From positions 1-64,000 of the forward strand of contig JAJDXM010000009.1 in NCBI GenBank assembly GCA_022823225.1: 64,000 bases of DNA, read 5' to 3'. Source of the DNA: Gemmatimonadota bacterium. Its GTDB lineage: Bacteria > Gemmatimonadota > Gemmatimonadetes > Longimicrobiales > Gaopeijiaceae. A model generated the notes under the pieces. It worked only from the letters and a program-made list of their open reading frames with translations, had not been told where the DNA came from and made no database searches. Position numbers and translations under genes: made by a program. This document shows, piece after piece, positions 1-8,941 of the stretch (position 1 is its first letter; each line of letters starts with the position of its first letter).

Positions 1-241
1 TACACACAGACACGACACCATGACCACGAGAAAGCCTCCGCCGGACGTGAAGTCGGTGAACCCGCGCTACAAGGGCGCGAAGATGAGCGAGGTCATCCGC
101 ATACTGCTCCGGCCCAAGAATCCCGTCGCCCGGGCGACGATTGGAGCGGCTACAGGGCCGGTCTGTCACGGAGGAAAAGGTGGCGGAATGACCCGGTTTC
201 GTCAAGTTGGCTTTATAATCCCCAAACCGAACGAGGAGCGC

Positions 242-808
242 ATGCTCTCCGACCGAGAGATCCTGGAGCTGGCCGAAAGGGCAAGGCAGGGAGATCGGGA
301 GGCGCTGGGAAGTCTGGCGGGCGCCCTCCGGCCTCTGGTATGTCGGTGGGCCCTGGTCATGACCGGTGACGCGGACGACGCGGAGGACGTCGCGCAACGC
401 GTCATGATGAAGATGGTGACTTCAATCGGAGGGTTCGATGGTCGCTCGAAGGTTACGAGTTGGCTCTACCGGATCACAAGGAACGCCAGCCTGGATCACA
501 AGCGGCGGCAGCGGAGGGACCGGCGGCTGGCCGAGAAGGCGGAGCGGCTGGGCCGGGCGGCGATGCCCCGGCTGGAAGACCCGCTCGATGACATCGAGAT
601 GAAGAGGACCCTGCAATTGATTCGAACTCTGCTTGTGGAACTGCCTCCGGCGCAGCGCGAGGTCTTCGATCTGGTGGATCTGCAGGGACTGAAGCCGAGC
701 GAGGCGGCCGGACTGCTGGAGATGAATCCGAGCACGCTGCGGGTGCACCTGTTGCGCGCGAGGCGAAGGATGCGCAGCGAAATGCTGGGGCGCGGGGCCG
801 GTGGCTGA
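242..808 (+). CDS. ECF-type RNA polymerase sigma-70 factor
   Basis: Directs RNA polymerase to a specific promoter set. The 188-residue product has the two-domain ECF layout: region 2 at about residues 30-95 (acidic DADDAEDVAQRV stretch, then the FDGRSKVTSWLYRITRN helix) and region 4 at about 130-185 (LPPAQREVFDLVDLQG, then the LEMNPSTLRVHLLRARRRM helix-turn-helix). I chose the ATG at 242 because GAGGAG lies just upstream and the protein then has normal ECF length. The frame stays open to position 20, but the extra 74 residues do not look like sigma factor. The anti-sigma gene follows after 68 bp, so this is a sigma/anti-sigma cassette. The regulon and inducing signal cannot be read from the sequence. 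Confidence 0.9.
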   Translation: MLSDREILELAERARQGDREALGSLAGALRPLVCRWALVMTGDADDAEDVAQRVMMKMVTSIGGFDGRSKVTSWLYRITRNASLDHKRRQRRDRRLAEKAERLGRAAMPRLEDPLDDIEMKRTLQLIRTLLVELPPAQREVFDLVDLQGLKPSEAAGLLEMNPSTLRVHLLRARRRMRSEMLGRGAGG

Positions 809-838
809 GTATCGAAAAGTAAAGAGAACATGACATTC

Positions 839-856
839 TGTAATGCGTACATTACA
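839..856. promoter_or_regulatory. Inverted repeat between sigma and anti-sigma genes
   Basis: TGTAATG-CGTA-CATTACA is a perfect 7-bp inverted repeat with a 4-bp centre, 20 bp upstream of the anti-sigma start and just before its AGAGGGGAGGGG ribosome-binding site. It could be an operator or an RNA element that separates expression of the two genes. It has no T-run, so a terminator is unlikely. The bound regulator is unknown. Confidence 0.45.
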
Positions 857-876
857 AGCGAGAGGGGAGGGGCAAG

Positions 877-1353
877 ATGAATGATCGAGACGACCGGCCG
901 GACGGGATCCTGGAGCAGGATCTCGACGCGATCGGCGAGGGGGATGGCTTGGCGCGCCGGGACGCCGAGTGGATCGCGCGGGACACGCGGAACATGAATG
1001 CGGTGCTGGCGGCGATGGGGGAGCGGCTGGGCGAACGAATCCGTACCGCGGTGGACGAGGCGGTGGACGAGGCCGCGGATCGGGTCCCGGTGGACGCGGC
1101 GGTCGTGCCGTTGTGGCAGCGGCCCGCGTCGAGGCGGCGCGTCATGGCGGGGCTGGCGGCTGCGGCGGCCATCGCTGTGCTGATCCTGGTGCGCGGCGGC
1201 AAAACCGAGGAAAGCCCGGGGCGGTTCGCGACCGCCGCACCGAGCATGGTGAGCGAGATGGAAGTGGAGGCCGACCGGCCGTTTGCGGTCTTCCCGACTA
1301 CCGACCCGGACATCGCCGTGGTCTGGCTACTCGACCTGGAGGAGAGCGAATGA
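877..1353 (+). CDS. Putative single-pass membrane anti-sigma factor
   Basis: A 158-residue protein with a charged cytoplasmic N-terminal half (about residues 1-85), one transmembrane helix at about 90-106 (VMAGLAAAAAIAVLILV) and a short extracytoplasmic tail ending in DIAVVWLLDLEESE. This topology, and the position directly after an ECF sigma gene, point to an anti-sigma factor that holds the sigma factor at the membrane. No HxxxCxxC zinc motif is visible, so it is not a ZAS-type protein. A strong AGAGGGGAGGGG site precedes the ATG. Its stop overlaps the next start (ATGA), implying translational coupling. The function is inferred from context and topology rather than from a recognised family. 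Confidence 0.7.
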   Translation: MNDRDDRPDGILEQDLDAIGEGDGLARRDAEWIARDTRNMNAVLAAMGERLGERIRTAVDEAVDEAADRVPVDAAVVPLWQRPASRRRVMAGLAAAAAIAVLILVRGGKTEESPGRFATAAPSMVSEMEVEADRPFAVFPTTDPDIAVVWLLDLEESE

Positions 1354-2063
1354 GTGAGATGGTGAAGAGTAGTGTCCGCTTCGCTGTGTTGTTTGTGTTG
1401 GCTGCGGGCCCGCTCGCTGGCCCCGCGAACGCGCAGGAGACCGAGGAGACTGAGGAGAACATCCAGAACGTTCTGCTGACCTTTCATCTGGTCGAAGCGG
1501 ATGGCTTTTCCGATGACGATCCCGCGATCAGCGACGTGGTTGCCGAGCTCAGGAAGCTCTTCAACTTCGAAGGATACAGACTCCTCTCGACTTCGGTGCT
1601 CAACATCGGTCTGGCACCGTTGCCCCGAAGCGCCAACGAGTTGGAGGGCACGGGATTCCAGAGGATTATCCCGGCAGGGTCCGATGCGCCTTTGACGATT
1701 GAAACGGTCATCAGCACCCGCCCCTACAGTTCGCCGAAGGCTGTCCGCGCCACAGTGACCCTCAGTGAGGCGAGGGTGGTAGCGGAGTTCGTATCGGAGC
1801 AGCTTCTGCCGCTCCTCGAAGCCTCGGTCACGATGCGCGATGGTCAGACGATGGTGCTCGGTACGGATTTCCGGTCGGCCGACGAACCCGTGCTGATCCT
1901 GATCGTCACACCATGGATCGACCCGGCCCTGATCGACCAGGCGCCGCTGGGTTGCGAGCAGTGCGAAGTCCTGAGACAGAGAACAGTCCGGATGACCGGG
2001 GACAGTGAGTTGGCGAACCGGATCTTTGACGAATGCGTAGCGAACCAGTGCCGGGGCCGATGA
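1350..2063 (+). CDS. Exported secretin-like protein of the sigma operon
   Basis: A 237-residue protein with a signal peptide (residues 1-26, cleavage probably after ANA in GPANAQE). The mature part starts with a strand-rich segment (VLLTFHLVEADGF) and ends with a segment resembling the secretin C-domain signature (VTMRDGQTMVLG, then LILIVTPWID). At this length it cannot form a normal secretin pore, so it is probably a secretin/N-domain-like periplasmic partner of the sigma/anti-sigma pair, perhaps a sensor or a small secretin-related lipoprotein. It starts inside the anti-sigma stop codon and ends inside the next gene's start (ATGA at both ends), so it lies in a coupled operon. The exact role is unknown. 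Confidence 0.6.
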   Translation: MSEMVKSSVRFAVLFVLAAGPLAGPANAQETEETEENIQNVLLTFHLVEADGFSDDDPAISDVVAELRKLFNFEGYRLLSTSVLNIGLAPLPRSANELEGTGFQRIIPAGSDAPLTIETVISTRPYSSPKAVRATVTLSEARVVAEFVSEQLLPLLEASVTMRDGQTMVLGTDFRSADEPVLILIVTPWIDPALIDQAPLGCEQCEVLRQRTVRMTGDSELANRIFDECVANQCRGR

Positions 2064-3295
2064 CAGCCGGTTGCTTCAGGGCGGCGCGCGCCGCACCCCG
2101 CCTGACGCTGCTCGCCACGTCCGCGGTCGTCCTCGCGGCTTGCGGAACCGATTACGAGACTGCCCGGGACCGGCCGCTGGCTGCGGACTTCCCCGAGGTC
2201 TACCGCGCGGGCGGTCTGGACGCCCCCGACTGGGCGCAGTTCACCGGGCGTGGTCCCGTGAGCTTCGACGGCTCAGGCAATCTGTACATCCTGGATCCAT
2301 TTGCCCCGCAGGTGGTCGTCATCGATCCGCACGGCCAGCTGGTCGGAACGATCGGTCGCGCGGGCGCGGGACCGGGAGAGTTCCGCTTCCCCTACCACCT
2401 CGCGGTTTGGCGAGACGGACGCCTGGCCGTATCGGACATCGCTCGCGAAGCGATTCTGTTTTTCGGTCCTGGCGGGGACTTTGATCGCTCCGTGACGACG
2501 GGCACGCTTCCCGAACTCATAAGGCCGGATCCGAACGCTGAAGCCCTCTACGCGCAGGGGTCCCCCGGGCCGGGCGACGGAATGGACGAATTCAGCATCG
2601 GGCGAATCGACCTCGCGGCTGACGACGTGGTCCTGGCTCCCGTACTGCGGGCATGGCGGGCACCCCGCGAAGATCCGCCCGGGGAAGTGTCTGCGGACGA
2701 CTTCCTGGACAGCTCCGGCAATGTTTCCGCAGCACGAATGCTGATGGTCGGCGGAGCCCTCGATGGCGTGTTCTTCGAGCCCGCGTTGCGTTGGGACGTA
2801 CTGCCGGACGGCCGGGTCGCCTACGCCGACTCCTCCGCATACGCCATCAAGGTTGTGGTGCCGGGCGGGTCGGAAGTCGAAGTGCTGATGCGGGCGATTC
2901 CGCCCCAGGCCGTCACCGACCGCCTCCGGTCGGCCGCGATCGAGCGGGAGATTGGCAGGTACACGGAACTGCTCGAAGATCAGGGCGGCATGCCGCGCGA
3001 ATTCCGGGAGAGGATCGAAGAGCGCGGCTTCTACCCCGAAGTCCCGGTGATTCGGGAACTGAGGTCCACATGGCGCGGGGGACTGTGGGTCAGGCGGACC
3101 GCACCGGACCCATGGGACGACCAGGCCCCCATCGACATCTTTGACCCGAATCGACAGTACGCCGGAACCTTCACCGCCGGCACCGCCACGATGCCCGAGG
3201 CCTTCGGTCCCGACGGTCTGGTCGCCTACTGGGAACTCGATGAGATGGATGTCGCGACGATCGTGGTGAAGAGGCTGCCTGAGCGGGTAAGGTAG
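2060..3295 (+). CDS. Six-bladed beta-propeller lipoprotein
   Basis: A 411-residue predicted lipoprotein with lipobox LAAC at about residues 25-28. The mature part begins with the family opening (DFPEVYRAGGLDAPDWAQF), continues with blade motifs such as GNLYILDPFAPQVVVIDPHG and GRAGAGPGEFRFP, and ends with the conserved closing segment ([17 protein letters not shown], then VVKRLPE). Members of this six-bladed family are numerous in Gemmatimonadota, and their ligands are not known. I chose the ATG at 2060 because it overlaps the previous stop as ATGA; the ATG at 2033 is in frame but would only extend the n-region. It probably sits on the outer or periplasmic membrane face. Confidence 0.85.
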   Translation: MTAGCFRAARAAPRLTLLATSAVVLAACGTDYETARDRPLAADFPEVYRAGGLDAPDWAQFTGRGPVSFDGSGNLYILDPFAPQVVVIDPHGQLVGTIGRAGAGPGEFRFPYHLAVWRDGRLAVSDIAREAILFFGPGGDFDRSVTTGTLPELIRPDPNAEALYAQGSPGPGDGMDEFSIGRIDLAADDVVLAPVLRAWRAPREDPPGEVSADDFLDSSGNVSAARMLMVGGALDGVFFEPALRWDVLPDGRVAYADSSAYAIKVVVPGGSEVEVLMRAIPPQAVTDRLRSAAIEREIGRYTELLEDQGGMPREFRERIEERGFYPEVPVIRELRSTWRGGLWVRRTAPDPWDDQAPIDIFDPNRQYAGTFTAGTATMPEAFGPDGLVAYWELDEMDVATIVVKRLPERVR

Positions 3296-3337
3296 CCGGC
3301 GCACTTCCAGGTATTCACTTGATCAGGAGACCGACGA

Positions 3338-4522
3338 ATGAACGGCATGGCTTCGACCGCTGAGAACCGCCTCATGCACCACAGGGACGAGCCACTCCGG
3401 CGCCAGCGCAGTTCCGCGGAGACGGTTGGGGCACCAGTGCTCGCCGTCGCGGCACTCCTGGCCTTCACCGGCGCCTGCGAGCAGGAGGATCCGGCCGGCG
3501 AGGCCATCTTCACACCCGAGTTGATCGGCACCGCCGCACTGCCGTTGAGCGAAAGCGACGCAGTCTCGCTTCTCGCCGATGAGCGCATGGCGTGCGTAGC
3601 CGATTCCTACGAGACCCGGGTTCGCTGCGTGGACGTGGAGGGTGCCGTCGTGGGCGTATTCGGCCGAAAGGGCGAGGGCCCCGGCGAGTTTGACAGCCCG
3701 GCCCACCTCGCTCGCGGCGAGGATGGAACGGTCGGCGTTCTTGACGTCGGGCTGGGCCGCTTCACGGTCTTCGAGCCATCGGGTGCCTACGTATCGGAGG
3801 TCCGGGTACCAATGGTCGATGTGCCCCTCCGGTCATTCGGCACGGTGCTTTCGGGTGTGGAAGCGGATGTCCTGGCGATGTTCGGCGGCGAGACCGCCAT
3901 CTCGCCGCTGACCCGGCACGACGTTAACATCGTCTCCGGTGAGATCCTCCGGGAGGAGGCGTCCCCGGGCGGACCGTGGGATGTCGCGTGTGGGCAGATC
4001 ATTTCGGGCATCCCGGACCGAGCTGGGGGATGGGTCCTCCTGGCCTGCGAAGGCCAACTGATCTTCGTCGGGGGCACCGGCGAGGCTACGATGCTGCGTG
4101 CGCCGACCTACAACGGGGAACTCCCGAACGAACGTGATGTCGCAAGGCAGGAGGAATCCCTCATGGCCTTCCAGATGAGCTTGGGTCGCCCCGCCGCCGG
4201 CCCGGTCGTCGAAGAGGCGTTGGAGCGTTATCGGGCCAGGCCCAAGAACTACCATCTGGGCACGGAGCCGTTGGTCGACGCGGCCAACCGCTACTGGATC
4301 GCGACGCAGCGCGACACGCATGAGTGGTCCTGGCTGGATGTGTACCAGGATGCCGAATACGTGGGGTCGGTGAGGGTCCGGGATCGCCTGAGGGGCTTCG
4401 ACCTCCTGGGCTCGACCCTGGTGGTTCTGGTCGAGCGCCAGGTCGGCGTTGACGATGCCGACGGGATTCCGGACCGGGCGCTGGACTGGTACGACCTGGG
4501 GGACCGGGAGTTGGGGAGGTGA
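3338..4522 (+). CDS. Propeller-type lipoprotein, GFDLLGSTLVVL subfamily
   Basis: A 394-residue lipoprotein (long basic n-region, lipobox FTGAC near residue 46). It contains the propeller motif [17 protein letters not shown] and a subfamily-specific end: SVRVRDRLRGFDLLGSTLVVL, then DGIPDRALDWYDL. The gene at 48312 encodes a clear paralogue with the same N- and C-terminal signatures (for example ACVAxSYExxVRCV). An AGGAG site precedes the ATG by about nine bases. Its stop overlaps the next gene's GTG (GTGA), so the two are coupled. The ligand is unknown. Confidence 0.85.
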   Translation: MNGMASTAENRLMHHRDEPLRRQRSSAETVGAPVLAVAALLAFTGACEQEDPAGEAIFTPELIGTAALPLSESDAVSLLADERMACVADSYETRVRCVDVEGAVVGVFGRKGEGPGEFDSPAHLARGEDGTVGVLDVGLGRFTVFEPSGAYVSEVRVPMVDVPLRSFGTVLSGVEADVLAMFGGETAISPLTRHDVNIVSGEILREEASPGGPWDVACGQIISGIPDRAGGWVLLACEGQLIFVGGTGEATMLRAPTYNGELPNERDVARQEESLMAFQMSLGRPAAGPVVEEALERYRARPKNYHLGTEPLVDAANRYWIATQRDTHEWSWLDVYQDAEYVGSVRVRDRLRGFDLLGSTLVVLVERQVGVDDADGIPDRALDWYDLGDRELGR

Positions 4523-5598
4523 GGGTCGGCCCAATGCTGGCAGCGGTCGCGATGGCCCTGGGCGCAATCGCCGCCGACGCGCAACAGGTTCTCGTGATCG
4601 ACACCGCGGCCGGGCGGGTCATCATCGACGACCAGTGGCGCGCCATCCGCACCATGGAGGACATGCCGCTGGACCGGACCCGGGCCCTTCTCTACGTCAC
4701 CGACGCCGAGGAGCAGGAGGAGGCGGTGATGGCCTTCTCCCTCGAGACCGGCGAGTGGATCCGGACCGTTCCTACCCCGGAGGGCGACGGTCCTCGCGAG
4801 CTCTCACGGGGCATATCCGGCTTGTCGATCGGTCGTGACGGGCGCCTCTACGTCGCCGGATTCGTGCGAGTCCTCGAGTTTGACCCGCTCGGCCAGTACG
4901 TCGGCAACTGGCGCCCGCTGGCTGGGACGGTGTGGGGGGTGTGTGAATTCGGTGGTCAGCCGGCCATCGTGGCCGCCGCCGGCGTGATCCGGCGCGGGCC
5001 CGATGGCAGGGATGAGGACATTGGGCGCGAGGTCCTGGACCGCCGTACGACAAACACTCGCGAAACACCAACGGGGTTTATCCGAACCACAAGCGGCACT
5101 CCTCCGCGAATCGCCTGCACGGACGACACGGCCTACATCGTCACGACTGGGGCGGAGGGTTCGGACTCGGTGTTGGTGTACCAGCGCGGCGGCGAGATTG
5201 ACGGGTGGGCGGTCCCGGCAGAACTCTCCGAAACGTTGGACGATTGCACGGTGCCCGGGAGACTGATGGAGTTGCCCTGTACCGCCTGGCCCCGATATCG
5301 AAGACCGTTTCTGGACGGCCAGGGGAACCTGGTGCTGATCGGCCATGACATTGAGGTCCCGGGCGCCATCATCGATCCCGAAACCGGCTGTTATGCGGTG
5401 GTGCGCAAGCCGGGGAAGTCATTTGACTATGGCGCCCTGCACATCTACCAGGACAGCGCCCTCGTGTTCCGCAACGTCGCCTGGGGAGACGATCAGGGCA
5501 GGTTCACCCTGTCCAGCAACGCCAACCGGGTATCCCTCCACCCTTTGCGCCGCGTCAGCGGCGAGCCGTGTCCGGGGATGCTGCCATCGGTGAACTGA
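4519..5598 (+). CDS. Exported beta-propeller-like protein
   Basis: A 359-residue protein with a signal peptide (cleavage probably after ADA in IAADAQQ) and no lipobox. Repeated strand motifs are visible (GLSIGRDGRLYVAGFVRV, LEFDPLGQYVGNW), matching the propeller fold of its neighbours but lacking their AFGPDGLVA closing segment. It starts at a GTG overlapping the previous stop and has GGGGAG just upstream. It is more diverged from the 2060 and 3338 genes than those are from other family members. Three Cys residues near the C-terminal third could form disulfides. The function is unknown, but coupling to the neighbours suggests a common process. Confidence 0.75.
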   Translation: MRVGPMLAAVAMALGAIAADAQQVLVIDTAAGRVIIDDQWRAIRTMEDMPLDRTRALLYVTDAEEQEEAVMAFSLETGEWIRTVPTPEGDGPRELSRGISGLSIGRDGRLYVAGFVRVLEFDPLGQYVGNWRPLAGTVWGVCEFGGQPAIVAAAGVIRRGPDGRDEDIGREVLDRRTTNTRETPTGFIRTTSGTPPRIACTDDTAYIVTTGAEGSDSVLVYQRGGEIDGWAVPAELSETLDDCTVPGRLMELPCTAWPRYRRPFLDGQGNLVLIGHDIEVPGAIIDPETGCYAVVRKPGKSFDYGALHIYQDSALVFRNVAWGDDQGRFTLSSNANRVSLHPLRRVSGEPCPGMLPSVN

Positions 5599-5653
5599 CC
5601 GCGGGTACGCCTTCGCCCGCTCTCCGTATTCACGCGGGCCCGTCCACGGACTG

Positions 5654-8005
5654 CTAGAACCGGTACGTATAGCTCGCCTTCACCGCGCCGCCCCGCGACA
5701 GCGTGATCAGGTCGCGGTCGCTCAGGATGTCCGCACCCAGGTTGCGCCAGTTGTGGGTGTAGACCAGGAAGACGTCGTTGCCGGGCCGCACGATCCAGCG
5801 CATCCGCGCGAACAGCCCCACGATGTCGCTGTCATTGTCGTAGCGTACCTGGTTGGTGACGCTGACCCACTGGTTCGCGTTCCACTGCCCCTCGACCTCG
5901 TACACGTCGGCGGTGAATTCGCCGCGGGGGAGCGTCACCTCGTTGTGCTCGAAGTTGGTCGAGATGCTCACGCCTGGGTTGGGTCGGAAGGACACGCGCG
6001 CGTTCATGCGCGTCCGGTCGCCGTCCCAGAAGCCGCCGCGGCTGAACCCACCGCCACCCGACACGCGGCGATGGCCCGCGGTGCGTCCGCTCAGGCCCCA
6101 CTCCCACGTCGTGTACTCGCCCGGCAGGATGTCGATCCCGTCGCTGACCTCGTACCCGAAGTCCAGGAACTCCATCGTGCGTGTGGCCTCGATCTCGATG
6201 TTGTCGCCGCTCTCGAAGTCGATGCCGAAGAGGTCGAAGCTCCACTCGCGTTCCTCGACGACCCCTGTATGCAGGTCCTCCAGATGCCTGAACTGGACCG
6301 CCATGTCGAACTGACGGATCCAGTCGATGTTCGTCGGCCGGGGGGCCCAGCCTATGCGCGGCTCCACCCTGCGAAAACCGTTGCGCGCGACGAACCCGAG
6401 CGACGGGCTGTAGTGGTCGCCGAACTCGCGGTAGGAGATGTGGCCCGACCAGATGTCGTTGGGAAAGTTGAGGCGGAGACCGCGCGCGGTAAGGTCGTTC
6501 AGGGAGTGCTCGACGGACGGGTCGGGATTCGAGTTCCAGACGACGAACGCCTCCAGTTCCATGCGGTTGCTGCCCATGAAGTGGCGGGTGTTGAACTGGA
6601 GATCGATTCCGGCGGTGTGGCCGTCGCTGACCGGTTCGCTGTCCGGGCCGGGCGAAGCGGCGCGCCGCGTGTAGATGGCGCCGATACTCGACTGCTCGAA
6701 GATCGAACGCTTGACCCGCGCGACGGTGAACATCTCGCGCGGGATCGTCACGTCCGCCGTGGTGCCCTCGACGTGGTAGGAGTGCTCCGCCGTGCCGATC
6801 TGATAGAACCCGAGCTCGTATCGGCCTGCCTGGCCGGTCAGGCGGGTGCCGTACTGGATCGGGACCTGCTGGCCGGAGCGAAGACCGATTCGACGCGAGA
6901 AGAACGGCGAAGGGCCACTTCTGGGTGCGAAGCTGAAGACCCCCGAACCCTCCAGGAAGAAGTCCCGCCGTTCCGGGAAACGCTGGGGAAAGCGGGTCAG
7001 GTTGACGCGCCTCTGGTCGCTCTCCACCTCCGCAAAGTCCGTGTTGATGCTGGCCGACGCGCGCAGGCTGGAGGTGACGCTGTAGTTGATGTCGAGACTG
7101 ATATCGCGCGGGAAGGTGGTCGGATCGTCGTTCTCCGGGACGTTCTTCCAGGTCGTAACCGCGGAAGGCCTGGCCTCCAGCCCGAGACCTTGTGAAAGAT
7201 TTCTCAAGCCGGAGAGGCGCCCCGCGTAGACCGGACGCCAGAGCCCCTCGTTGCGGCGGAATCCGCGCCAGAGGATCTCCTCGTTGCGGCGCCGGATCGT
7301 CCGCTGGAAGTTGATCCCCCAGGTGTCCAGGCTCGGGTTGAAGTTGAGGGTGCGGAAGGGGATGCGAATCTCGGCCGACCAGCCGTCCTCGCGCCGTGCC
7401 GTCCGGGCCTCCCAGATGCCGTCCCACGCCTTGCTGACGCCGCCGCCACCACCACCTCCCCCTCGGCCGCCGCCGCCGCCCAGGAGCCCGTCGCCCATGA
7501 GTCCCGCGGGGTTGATCTCGAAGAAGTAGCCGGTGCGGCCGTCGAGGAAGGTGTCGAGGATCCACATGAACCGGTCGTCGGTGTTCAGGCCGGCGTCGCG
7601 CTGCCGCTGGTAGGCGAGGATCCCGTCCGGGTCATCGTAGAAGATCGCGCCGATGTACAGGTGGTCGGTGTCGAAGATGACCCGGATCTCGGTGCGCTCC
7701 GATGGCTCGCCGCCCTCGACGGGTTCCTGCTGCGTGAAGTCGGTGATCGGGGTGGCGGACTGCCAGATGTCCTCCAGGATTTGCCCGTCCAGGTCGATCG
7801 CGGCGGTCTGCGGCAATTCAAGCGCCTGGAGGTCGGACGCCCCGCCGTTGTCGCCGTTGGACTGCTGAGAGAGGGCGGTGCTGTCCGGGAGGAGAGCGAT
7901 CGCGGTCAGCAGTGCGGCGACGCCCCAGGCCATGCCGCGGCCCATCCGGAGAGGTGCCAGGGGCTGATCGCGGTCGATCCCGCCGCTGTTTTCCGTTGTC
8001 ATCAT
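5654..8005 (-). CDS. DUF5916 family outer-membrane protein with CBM9-like domain
   Basis: A protein of about 783 residues. After a signal anchor (WGVAALLTAIALLPDSTA) come a CBM9-like carbohydrate-binding domain (about residues 60-260, opening AAIDLDGQILEDIWQSA) and a long DUF5916 beta-barrel region (DFAEVESDQRRVNLTRFP, RRDFFLEGSGVFSF) that ends with a C-terminal aromatic (ASYTYRF), typical of outer-membrane barrels. A glycine-rich loop encoded near 7440-7490 interrupts the CBM9-like domain. The start is one of two adjacent ATGs at 8005/8002 next to GGAAGAGG; the frame is open further upstream, but that part does not look coding. It is likely an outer-membrane protein handling carbohydrate or other organic ligands; the substrate is unknown. 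Confidence 0.85.
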   Translation of the reverse strand: MMTTENSGGIDRDQPLAPLRMGRGMAWGVAALLTAIALLPDSTALSQQSNGDNGGASDLQALELPQTAAIDLDGQILEDIWQSATPITDFTQQEPVEGGEPSERTEIRVIFDTDHLYIGAIFYDDPDGILAYQRQRDAGLNTDDRFMWILDTFLDGRTGYFFEINPAGLMGDGLLGGGGGRGGGGGGGGVSKAWDGIWEARTARREDGWSAEIRIPFRTLNFNPSLDTWGINFQRTIRRRNEEILWRGFRRNEGLWRPVYAGRLSGLRNLSQGLGLEARPSAVTTWKNVPENDDPTTFPRDISLDINYSVTSSLRASASINTDFAEVESDQRRVNLTRFPQRFPERRDFFLEGSGVFSFAPRSGPSPFFSRRIGLRSGQQVPIQYGTRLTGQAGRYELGFYQIGTAEHSYHVEGTTADVTIPREMFTVARVKRSIFEQSSIGAIYTRRAASPGPDSEPVSDGHTAGIDLQFNTRHFMGSNRMELEAFVVWNSNPDPSVEHSLNDLTARGLRLNFPNDIWSGHISYREFGDHYSPSLGFVARNGFRRVEPRIGWAPRPTNIDWIRQFDMAVQFRHLEDLHTGVVEEREWSFDLFGIDFESGDNIEIEATRTMEFLDFGYEVSDGIDILPGEYTTWEWGLSGRTAGHRRVSGGGGFSRGGFWDGDRTRMNARVSFRPNPGVSISTNFEHNEVTLPRGEFTADVYEVEGQWNANQWVSVTNQVRYDNDSDIVGLFARMRWIVRPGNDVFLVYTHNWRNLGADILSDRDLITLSRGGAVKASYTYRF

Positions 8006-8208
8006 CCTCTTCCGTACCCCGCTGCGGGGGATTCCTTTGGCAGGTTGCCCGACAGTGGAGAGACACGCCGGCCACGTGCTTTGTTGGGGGGCGTCCAGGG
8101 GTCGCTGCGGTTGGACGCCGAAGGTTCGAGCCCCTACCTTGTTCGGCCCGGACCCGCACGAACCGAGCGGCAAAGATGTGCGTTCAGTCTACGAAACGGA
8201 GGACACCC

Positions 8209-8916
8209 ATGTTCCGGAGAAAACTAACCCCGGCAGCAGCTGCCAGCCTGTTTCCCCTGTTCGCTGCCGCGTGCGGCGGGCAGGCCGATTCGGCCGACTC
8301 CGACGCCCCCGCCGAGGAAACCACCCAACCCATGGCGGCTGTGACGGCGGCGGCTCCGGCCACGATGACCGGGCTCGCCAACCCCAATCTGGCCTCCGAG
8401 GAGGAGCTCGCGGCGGTCCCGGGCCTTGCCGACGCGGTTGGCGCGATCGTCGAGAACAGACCCTACCTGCGGGCCGCGGACCTCCACGCCGTGCTCATGG
8501 CGGCGGTCGGGGAGGAGGCCGCGCTGGAGGCGTACGGGCACCTCTGGCTGCGCATCAACCTCAACGACGTCACCAACGACGAGGTTCTCCTGATCCCCGG
8601 CGTGGGCGACAGGATGGCGCACGAGTTCGAGGAATACCGCCCGTATGAGGACATGGACGAGTTCCGGCGCGAGATCGGGAAGTACGTGGACGAGGACGAG
8701 GTCGCCCGGCTCGAGCAGTACGTCTACCTGCCGATCGACCTGAACACGGCCACCGGCGACGAGATCATGATGATCCCCGGCATGACGGACCGGATGGTGC
8801 ACGAGTTCGAGGAGTATCGGCCCTACACCGACCTCGACCAGTTCAGGCGCGAGATCGGAAAGTATGTCGACGAAGGCGAGGTGGCACGTCTGGAGCGGTA
8901 CGTCACGCTGAACTGA
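8209..8916 (+). CDS. Helix-hairpin-helix repeat lipoprotein
   Basis: A 235-residue lipoprotein (lipobox FAAAC near residue 20, then an Asp/Ala/Thr-rich linker) carrying three ComEA-like helix-hairpin-helix modules: a diverged one (NLASEEELAAVPGLADAVGA) and two closely matching 60-residue ones (LNDVTNDEVLLIPGVGDRM and LNTATGDEIMMIPGMTDRM). GGAGG precedes the ATG. ComEA-type HhH proteins bind DNA outside the cytoplasmic membrane, but this one is very acidic (YVDEDEVARLE repeats), which argues against simple DNA binding. A PepSY-type membrane protein follows after 25 bp, so the pair may act in metal or haem handling. The function is unproven. Confidence 0.75.
   Translation: MFRRKLTPAAAASLFPLFAAACGGQADSADSDAPAEETTQPMAAVTAAAPATMTGLANPNLASEEELAAVPGLADAVGAIVENRPYLRAADLHAVLMAAVGEEAALEAYGHLWLRINLNDVTNDEVLLIPGVGDRMAHEFEEYRPYEDMDEFRREIGKYVDEDEVARLEQYVYLPIDLNTATGDEIMMIPGMTDRMVHEFEEYRPYTDLDQFRREIGKYVDEGEVARLERYVTLN
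8554..8913 (+). repeat. Two tandem 180-bp units encoding HhH modules
   Basis: Units 8554-8733 and 8734-8913 are in register at exactly 180 bp (60 codons). They share long identical stretches such as ACGAGTTCGAGGA and GCGCGAGATCGG. Many differences fall at third codon positions, indicating a duplication kept under protein-level selection. Confidence 0.8.
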
Positions 8917-8941
8917 TCGGCACGGCGGCGGCTGAGGTCAC

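Noticed and set aside
20-241. Open frame upstream of and continuous with the sigma factor, beginning with an ATG at 20
   Set aside because: It lacks a ribosome-binding site and would add 74 residues not seen in ECF sigma factors. ATG 242 has GAGGAG. It could be the relic of a small separate gene, but no family is recognised.
5753-7195. 480-codon open frame on the + strand
   Set aside because: Antisense shadow of the DUF5916 gene; typical of high-GC DNA, low-complexity composition, no ribosome-binding site.
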